Assembly: GCA_948567375.1 (NCBI GenBank)
Contig: OX419756.1
Coordinates: 52,678,552-52,742,551, forward strand
DNA length: 64,000 nucleotides
Origin: Lunularia cruciata
Lineage: Eukaryota > Streptophyta > Marchantiopsida > Lunulariales > Lunulariaceae
Direction: 5' to 3'
Shown: one piece after another, positions 57,448 through 64,000 of the stretch
Numbering within the stretch: the first letter of the stretch is position 1
Layout: each line of letters opens with the position of its first letter
Made by a program: the position numbers and the translations under genes
Notes under the pieces: model-generated
Seen by the model: only the letters and a program-made list of their open reading frames with translations
Told to the model about the DNA's origin: nothing
The model's database searches: none

Positions 57448-57952
57448 TGTAAAAAACCAAGGAGAGAATTATGAGAATGGAAAATCAAAGTGAAAAATCA
57501 CATTGGGACTCTTGAATGAGGGAAACTCTACATGCCTAGCACAAACTTGGAATTTGGTATTTATAAAGAGTATACAAGGTTCTTGAGAAGCTTATCAGGA
57601 AGCTTGCTAAAAGCTGCCTATTTGGAGTGCAAGCCAAGCTAACAAAGAAGCTTCTCAAGAAGCTTCCTTCTAGAAACTACCTACTTTGCATGCAAGCTAA
57701 ACTAGTTGGAAGTTTCCCAAGAATTTTCCTTTAAAAATTACCTACTTGGTGTGCAAGCTAAGCTAGTTAGGAAGCTTCCCAAGAAGCTTCCTCCTTGAAG
57801 TTTCCACTTGGCATGCACATTACCCAATACTTGGAAGGTACCAAGTAGCTTCTTAGATGCTTTTAGAATATTCTTATAACTCTTGGCTAATTTGGCCTAT
57901 TTGCTAATTCCTTAGTCTTGACTAACTTATCTATAAACTCCATATTGTTACA
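57448..57952 (-). repeat. 5' LTR of element 2
   Basis: Minus-strand start TGTAACAATATGGAG at 57952, end at 57448, followed by the PBS. TATAAATA (minus) lies near 57562. Several GAA/TTC inverted units survive, for example GAAGCTTCTCAAGAAGCTTC at 57647-57666 on the plus strand. Confidence 0.9.
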
Positions 57953-57957
57953 CTTAT

Positions 57958-59798
57958 GATACCTTCTTTGGCTCATGCTAACTCCTTTGTGATCTCTTTC
58001 CTCCCAAATGGTGCTCTAGATAGTGTATTAGAGATACTCTATCAATTTTGGGTGATAATTGATATTTGGTTGTATCTCATGGTAGAAGGGGATTAAATCA
58101 TCCATCATCTTCAAGGTTGTTCTCAATGCATGGATAACCCACATTGACATTGGCAAACTTCTTGGGCTTGGCACCAAGAGATTCTTAATTTTTGTTCTTG
58201 TGGCAGTCTCCAAGGATTTCCTTCCTCTTGGTTGACATTCCCTTCCTCTTCTCTTTTTGGGTGTCATTATCTATGTGAGAGAATTGGGGTGCTTCTTACT
58301 TTTGGCACTTCTTTTGGAGCATGATCATATCTCTCCTTCTTAGTCTGCACTCTTATCTACCCATGCTTGGGTAGAATCCTTGTGCTTCAATTGCAACTCT
58401 TTTGCAATCCATGTACTTCTTTAGTCTTTGCACTCATAGGTTTATTCTTCTTCTTTGATCTTCTTCCACTCAATTTTGTTGTTACATGTCTCTCATGTTT
58501 GGGTAAATCTTCTTTTGGTTGGTCTATTACCTACTAACCCAAAGTACATATGTTATCCAATATATTTCTCTATCTTGGGATTCTTGATTGCAAACCTACA
58601 TATTGTCACAATTGGGACTTCTTCATCTTCATCCAAAGTCTTCTTCTTATTTGGAGAGGTGTCTTCAAGATGGTCCGCCTACATTCTTGTTTTAGGAGTA
58701 GATTGTACTTCTTTATTCTAGTTTGCATCTCCACCTCCTAGTTTGAGGAGAATTCAATCAAGGAGAAAGAAGTTGCAAGCATCAAGGGTGAGCACTCTAA
58801 TACTAGGGATTTTCCACTTCCTCTCTCTTCCTCCTACACATGTCTCACATTGGAGTTAATCTCTAATCCTTGGTTACCTCTATTATTGCTCTTTATGACT
58901 AGACTCCTCATCTGTGTTGGAGCCTTTGTCCTCTAAGGAGTCATCAACCACTTTTGAGTTAGGCTTGTGCCTCTTTGCAATCAACCATGTTGTTTGTGTG
59001 GGCATTACATTCTTCTTTCTCTTGCTAGAGGTTGCTCTAGAAGTCTTTGGGATTTTTACTTGCCTCTTTGTCCTTTCATACTTTTGTAGCACTTCTTTGT
59101 ACTTTTTTGTCTCCATTGCATACTCTAGTTACAAATAGTGATACCTTGATGGATAATGATGTGCAAGAAATAGCTTCTTCTCATCCTTTCTTAGCAACAT
59201 CAATTTAATGCAAAAATGTAACATTAATATGGATATGAAGGTATTTCCACCATTCTTTGCAATTGTGCAATCAATTCTCTAGTTTGTTAATAACACATAT
59301 TTTCCTCATCCATGAGATTACCTTCATGCAATAGTTGGAAGAATGTGGCTTGATCATTATTGGCATGCATCATCCAAGTTGACTTGAATAATTTCATGAT
59401 TGATGTCATTGTGGTATGCTTCTTAAGATTATGATACCCATTTACCTTCCAACCATTCCTTGTCTTCTTGTTTTTAAACAAGGCCTTGAACTTTTTGGCC
59501 GGTTCTTCCATTGCTTGGGCCACTCCTTATCAAGGTACATTACTCTTGGGGTAGAAATTATATCCTAAATGACCTTTTGCCAATGCATCTGTGTCCAAGA
59601 AAAGACATTGCTTCTAAGTTGAATAAATTTTGGGTTCCACTTCCCCCAAATCTCCTACAAATGAAATCCAAAATCCACAATATGAATTGTACTAACTTGG
59701 TGTTGATGTACTTGGTGTAACAATTTTTTTAACCATTTCTCCACTCCAAGAGACTACAATATGAACTTGGTTGCTATCTTTCTCTTCTTAGGTATCAT
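57958..59798 (-). pseudogene. Extra gypsy ORF, copy 5, N-terminal part
   Basis: Start codon at 59798 (minus) gives MIPKKRK, a basic NLS-like motif equivalent to MSPKKHK in copies 1 and 4. Conserved blocks in order: AKKFKALFKNKKTRNGWKV (about 59500-59440), TSIMKLFKSTWMMHANNDQA (about 59405-59345) and AKRHKPNSKVVDDSLED (about 58980-58930). A Lys/Arg-rich region surrounds the last block. It ends at the insertion point of element 2. Confidence 0.6.
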
Positions 59799-60573
59799 GA
59801 CATTAACCAACTTCACATTGTGATCACCAATTTATAATTATCTCTCCAATTCACTCTTCACTCTTCACTCAAGCTTTCTTGATCACTTATTCACACAATC
59901 TCTTATTCTACTCTTGTATAAAATATTTTGTTGTTGAGTGATTTTGTTCTAACTTGTAATTTCTCTTGTTTTTTCTTTCATTGATTGGCCAAAATTGCAC
60001 AAACTCAATTTACTGAACATCATCTCCTCTTAAGGCTTGGTACTTATACTCCATATTCAATCATTTTTCATTTTCATGGGCATTAGTGGTGAAAATTTAT
60101 TGTTCTCACATGTTTGAAGTGCCACAACAGAAAAAAATTACCAAAAGTAGTTCTTTGGCATGGGTGACAATACCTCACTTGTGTGGACGCCAACATGAAA
60201 AATTGATTTTTGAGCCAAAAGCCACCATGGAAAAGGGTGTGCGTTGCCTAGGAGTACTAAGCCAAAGATAGACAAAGCTAATGGTGTCAAGAAGATTCCA
60301 ATCCGATGACATCAAGGGAAATTATGTTTTAATGGTCTTCTTTGTACCCAAGAGCTACCCATGAGTGTGATAAAGGCAAATGCCTTTGCCATTCCTCACA
60401 CTTTGGATGGTACTTTTGGTCTTGATGTCTTTGGACTTGTTCCTCTTATCATGTCTTTGGTCCATACCCCTAATCTTCCTTGTGGTCACAGTAAATCTTC
60501 CTAACTTTAACTCATAGTTCTATTCTACTCTAAGTTTTTATTGAACTTCTAAGTAAATTATATATATATATAG
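59799..60573 (-). other. Region upstream of extra ORF copy 5
   Basis: It corresponds in position to the spacer before the extra ORF in copies 1 and 4, but is poorly conserved. No integrase is seen before the next LTR. A TA-dinucleotide run lies at 60559-60572. Confidence 0.4.
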
Positions 60574-62455
60574 AGTGACAACCTGGCAAATATCACTTTT
60601 GTAGTAATTAGGTAAGTAAAATTTATTCTTGCAAAGATACAATTCAAAATTGGTCAAATATAAAGTTAAATGTCACAATGTAGTTCTTCTTGATTGCGTC
60701 TTTAATCTCTCAAGTAGAAACCACACCCAAAAGAGAGTAGCAAGCACTGACTTGCAGTCTTGTCATGAATTAACACTCTGTAATCACGACTCCATCAAAT
60801 CTTTCCAAACAATCTTGATTGTGATGATTGAGGCTCTCCCAAAAATGGCACTTCATTGCAAAATGACTTTGCCTCAGAATTGTGTTCTACCCCTCCACTA
60901 AAGGCACAACTTCCTTGCTCAAAATTGTTTCACATAAACACTACGTTGCACTCACAAGTGCGGAATACTACCAACACTACAATTCCTCTTAGATTTGTCA
61001 AGGCATTGCTTCGATTGCACTTCACTCAGGATCAAACACACCAAATGAAGATCAAGGCCGTGGAATCCAATATCCAACAAGCATGCTGACTTGCAATTCG
61101 GATTTCTCCACATACTCACAAACACAAACACTACGTCGATACTCAAAATCAAGCTTAAACAACGAGCACTGCTTCACAGCACTTCGCTTTATCTATTCTC
61201 AAAAATTATGAGCATTGAACAACAATTTCTTATGAATGTTACTCTTAAATAGTGAAGCAATGGACAGTTCTAACAACTATACCGTTCTACAACAACTCTT
61301 CTAACCTGTAGATCCAAAATGACAATGCAACCCTTCATATTTGTCTCTTCAAATCTCAAAACTGTTACTAATCCGATCCGATGTCTACTTCTTCCTTGGC
61401 TTCCAAACTCGAAGGAACTTCACACACTACTCTGTCCTTAGGTTTCACAACTACTAATTCCTCTACCAATTCTAACACTTCTTCACTTTGATCTACAAAT
61501 CCCATCATAAGTAATCCTTCTAACTCTCTTTCTCCTGACTCACTCTTCTCTAATACCTCCAATGGTAACTACAAAGACATCTACACTCCTACTTCATCTA
61601 CTTCAGGTTTAGCTACTATCAATTCCTTTGCTAATTCCATTATATCCTCATCAAGAATTGTAATTGAAAGCATAGATACACTATCTATGTCTTTAATTTG
61701 CAACCCACTTTCCCCTAATCACTCATGTTATTAACCCAAAGACACTTATTGTTTGAACCTGCACTTTGGGTTTATTCACTATTGCTATTTCTCCTCTAAT
61801 TCTATCATATCTTCAACCAGAATTGAAATTGAAGTCATGGGTATCCTAAATATCTTCTTTCCTTACTCTAACTTCCTCTAATACCTATGGCAAGATTCCC
61901 AAAGTCACCTTCACTTCACTCCAAGATCTAACTACATCAGGTTGAATAATATTTATCTTGAGGCAAAGTCTTTAGACCCAAAGTCATGTAAACCCGAAGT
62001 CTCAAGTCCGAAGTCATATTGACCCGAAGACATTAAACTACTCTGTACATCTACTCCCAAAACTTCAAATGCTTGTTACTTCTTGTAAAAACATCCAAAC
62101 TCTGCGATTTTGGTGGCAATGGAAAGCCTTGAACAAGACGCTTCTAATGATATATAGCACGTATGATTTAGACTTGTAGTCATTGAGATATGGGCCCCGC
62201 AAGAATCTTGACCTACAACTTCTCTTCCTCCTTCGGGTCTGCCCTCTTTTGGCATCTGATCCGAGTTTTTTCCTCCTCTGACACAAAGTAAACTTCTTGA
62301 GGTCTGATCCAATCCAATTCCTTCTTCCTCTAACACAAAGTAGACTTCCTCGAGCTTGATCAAAACACAGGTTTCTACTCATTTCTTCTCCATTTGGTTT
62401 CAGCAAGGCACTTCTTCTTCTAAACTCGTCCAAAATGAAAAATGTGTGTACCACA
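60574..62455 (-). mobile_element. Solo LTR, second copy of the 1.7 kb family
   Basis: Aligns with 49744-51479 from GTGACAACC to GTACCACA. The right flank is TATAT and the left flank is a TA-repeat, so a TATAT target duplication is plausible but not provable. CCCAAAGTC-type phrases recur at 61975-62030. Confidence 0.75.
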
Positions 62456-62465
62456 TATATCTATC

Positions 62466-63201
62466 TGTAACATTCCAAAGATAGAGAAACAAAATAGAAA
62501 ATTCCACACTCAAACTCCAATGCCCCAAATGAGCACCTTCTCTTTATTATATAACCAAAGAGTATCTCCTCCAAGGAAGCTCCACCATAAGATGAGGTAC
62601 ATAGATAGTTGACATGTAAGCAAGCTTCACCCTTAGATTATATACTTGGATGGTTGACATGTTGGTCCTGGTTCCATCTAGTTGGTCAAACATGCTTTGA
62701 TCAAAGGGAATCTTTTAGGAATCTTCTTGTAAGAATCTCAAAATCACTTGTGTGAGGTATTGTTGGAAAGCTATTGATGAGACAAACCAAGCAGAGTGAA
62801 GGCTAGCCTTTTTTCCATCAGGAGAGGGGGGGAATCTGCACATTTTTAAGGTCTAATTCATCCATTTAGGCTTTTGAAATTACCTCTAAAGTCTTTATGC
62901 CTATTTTGACTTTTGCCCTATTAGTAGAAGTGCTCTTTGAGTGACACCTCTATCTGATCTACTTTCTCCATCATGTGTAAAATCCTTCCATATGTCACCA
63001 CCCAAGTTTCACCTCTAGATCATATGCCTAGCTATTGATTCTAAAGTTTCTAAGCATGTTTTGGTTTCTAGCCTATTCGTAGAAGTACTCTTTTGGTGAT
63101 ACATCTATCTGATGTACTTAGTCCATTATGTATAACATCCTTCTAGATGTTACCAAACCAAATTTTATCTCTAGATCATATGTCTAGCTATTGGTATTAC
63201 A
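62466..63201 (-). mobile_element. Solo LTR related to 20588-21149
   Basis: Plus-strand edges TGTAACATTCC and GGTATTACA. Flanks CTATC (62461-62465) and TTATC (63202-63206) look like a target duplication with one change. It is longer than its relative because about 155 bp is duplicated in tandem (about 62885-63040 and 63041-63201). Confidence 0.75.
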
Positions 63202-63289
63202 TTATCTTTGTGTTTGTGTATGTGTAAAGAAGTAAGGTATGCTAACATAGCTAGTTCTACTATCTTTTTAGTTATACTTAAACTTTTGC

Positions 63290-64000
63290 TAACTTGATAT
63301 TATTGTATATTCACTCATTGCTAGTTGGTGATGTCTTCATTACCATGGAATATTCAAATTCTTGTATGGCTATTTGAGCATTTAGAGATGAAAAATTGGC
63401 TCCTATTTGACAATGTGAAAGGAATACTCTTTCCAAAGGGTCTTATATTCAATTTGTCCTTAGCGGTCACATTGGATATCTCTTTGTGCAAGAATAAGGT
63501 GGACTTCATACTCTTCATGGTCATTAATAAAGATTAATGGGGAGCTTATTAACAAGTAGGAAAAGAAGATGTGTTAAAAAAATGTTTTAACTTTGAAATA
63601 TGGAAAGTAGGATGGATCTTGACATGACTACGAATAACAAGTTTGCAAGAAACAAGATAAATCATTTGAATAATATGAAATCTAATTTGGAGGAAGTTTA
63701 TGAAATTGGGTGTCAAGAAGGAGAGGAAGAGGAAGATAGATCATTGAAGGAAAGCATGAACTTGTCACTTATGAAAAAAGTGATATTGTGATAATGTATA
63801 TCAACATATTGCTTTGAGCAACAAGAAGATTTGATTTGGCTTGGTATAAATACACAAATAATATGGGCAAGAAAGTGAAAGTATGAAGAACATGAGATGG
63901 CGGTGGAGGAAGAAGAGAATCAAGAATAAGTATTTCTTGCACATAATTAAGAAAGAAGAAATAATCCTCTATTTATGTGCTTGGAATTATTGTAAGAAAA
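63290..64000 (-). pseudogene. Third chromovirus copy, 3' end, cut by window
   Basis: Plus-strand sequence from about 63320 (GCTAGTTGGTGATGTCTTCA) aligns with the reverse complement of the element 1 3' coding end (34327 leftward) and with element 2 at 52900-53520. It therefore covers the chromodomain and integrase C-terminal part on the minus strand. Heavily decayed. Only a short damaged remnant of an LTR start is seen on its left. The rest lies beyond the window. Confidence 0.7.

Larger units (their letters stand above)
52118..57952 (-). mobile_element. Chromodomain Ty3/gypsy retrotransposon (element 2)
   Basis: Older relative of element 1 on the minus strand. LTRs lie at 57448-57952 (5') and 52118-52623 (3'), about 505 bp each. 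Target duplication CTTAT at 52113-52117 and 57953-57957. PBS TGGTATCAAAGTAG (minus) at 57433-57446. gag and pol are more decayed than in element 1, with stops and frameshifts. An inverted U3 fragment lies between the chromodomain and the 3' LTR. It interrupts copy 5 of the extra ORF. Confidence 0.93.

Noticed and set aside
1-64000. tRNA, rRNA or snRNA genes
   Set aside because: No cloverleaf-like or rRNA-like segment was recognised by eye; the only tRNA-related sequences are retrotransposon primer binding sites. A tRNAscan-SE and Rfam search would settle this.

Overview
The window is a piece of plant nuclear genome. It is AT-rich and intron-containing, and retrotransposons fill almost all of it. 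The one clearly functional host gene (4204-7616, +, ten exons, 636 codons) encodes a PHO-4/PiT-type phosphate transporter of the PTB kind. PTB genes are known from green algae and early-diverging land plants and are reported lost from seed plants. Together with the retroelement content this suggests a bryophyte or another non-seed streptophyte; the species cannot be named from the sequence alone.

Layout. 1-2160: decayed minus-strand coding sequence of unknown origin. 3655-7616: PTB gene with its upstream region. 9330-12014: minus-strand Ty1/copia fossil, broken by a perfect 93-bp inverted duplication. 14421-15280: inverted, truncated pseudogene copy of the PTB promoter, exon 1, intron 1 and exon 2. 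16000-24520: plus-strand Ty3/gypsy remains (RT/RNase H, an extra coiled-coil ORF, a ~1 kb LTR with a PBS, then gag), with a solo LTR nested in the LTR. 25750-28230: minus-strand copy of the extra ORF. 28390-28799: solo chromovirus LTR with a target-site duplication (TSD). 29181-34762: nearly intact but stop-riddled chromodomain Ty3/gypsy element (element 1), inserted in an older minus-strand gypsy (29000-36540). 37020-38143: another copy of the extra ORF. 38144-43169: gag-protease remnant between LTR arms in inverted orientation. 43560-46482: integrase end, truncated extra ORF and LTR. 48263-60573: minus-strand LTR plus extra ORF, split by a solo LTR (49744-51479) and by a second, older chromovirus (element 2, 52118-57952). 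60574-63201: two more LTRs. 63290-64000: end of a third chromovirus, cut by the window edge.

Two transposon families deserve most attention. The chromovirus family (elements 1 and 2, the solo LTR and degraded pieces) carries dense GAAnnTTC arrays just upstream of its TATA box. These match the heat-shock element consensus, including a perfect four-unit array in both LTRs of element 1, so heat-activated transcription is a concrete prediction. The second gypsy family has an extra ORF between integrase and the 3' LTR. It begins with a short basic PKK motif and continues into a charged, coiled-coil-rich protein that I do not recognise. It occurs five or six times here, always decayed.

Almost every transposon ORF is broken by stops of the kind that C-to-T or G-to-A change creates, and the LTR pair of element 1 differs almost only by transitions. 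This fits 5-methylcytosine decay of silenced DNA. The PTB exons are open and have normal splice sites. I saw no tRNA, rRNA or CRISPR array.
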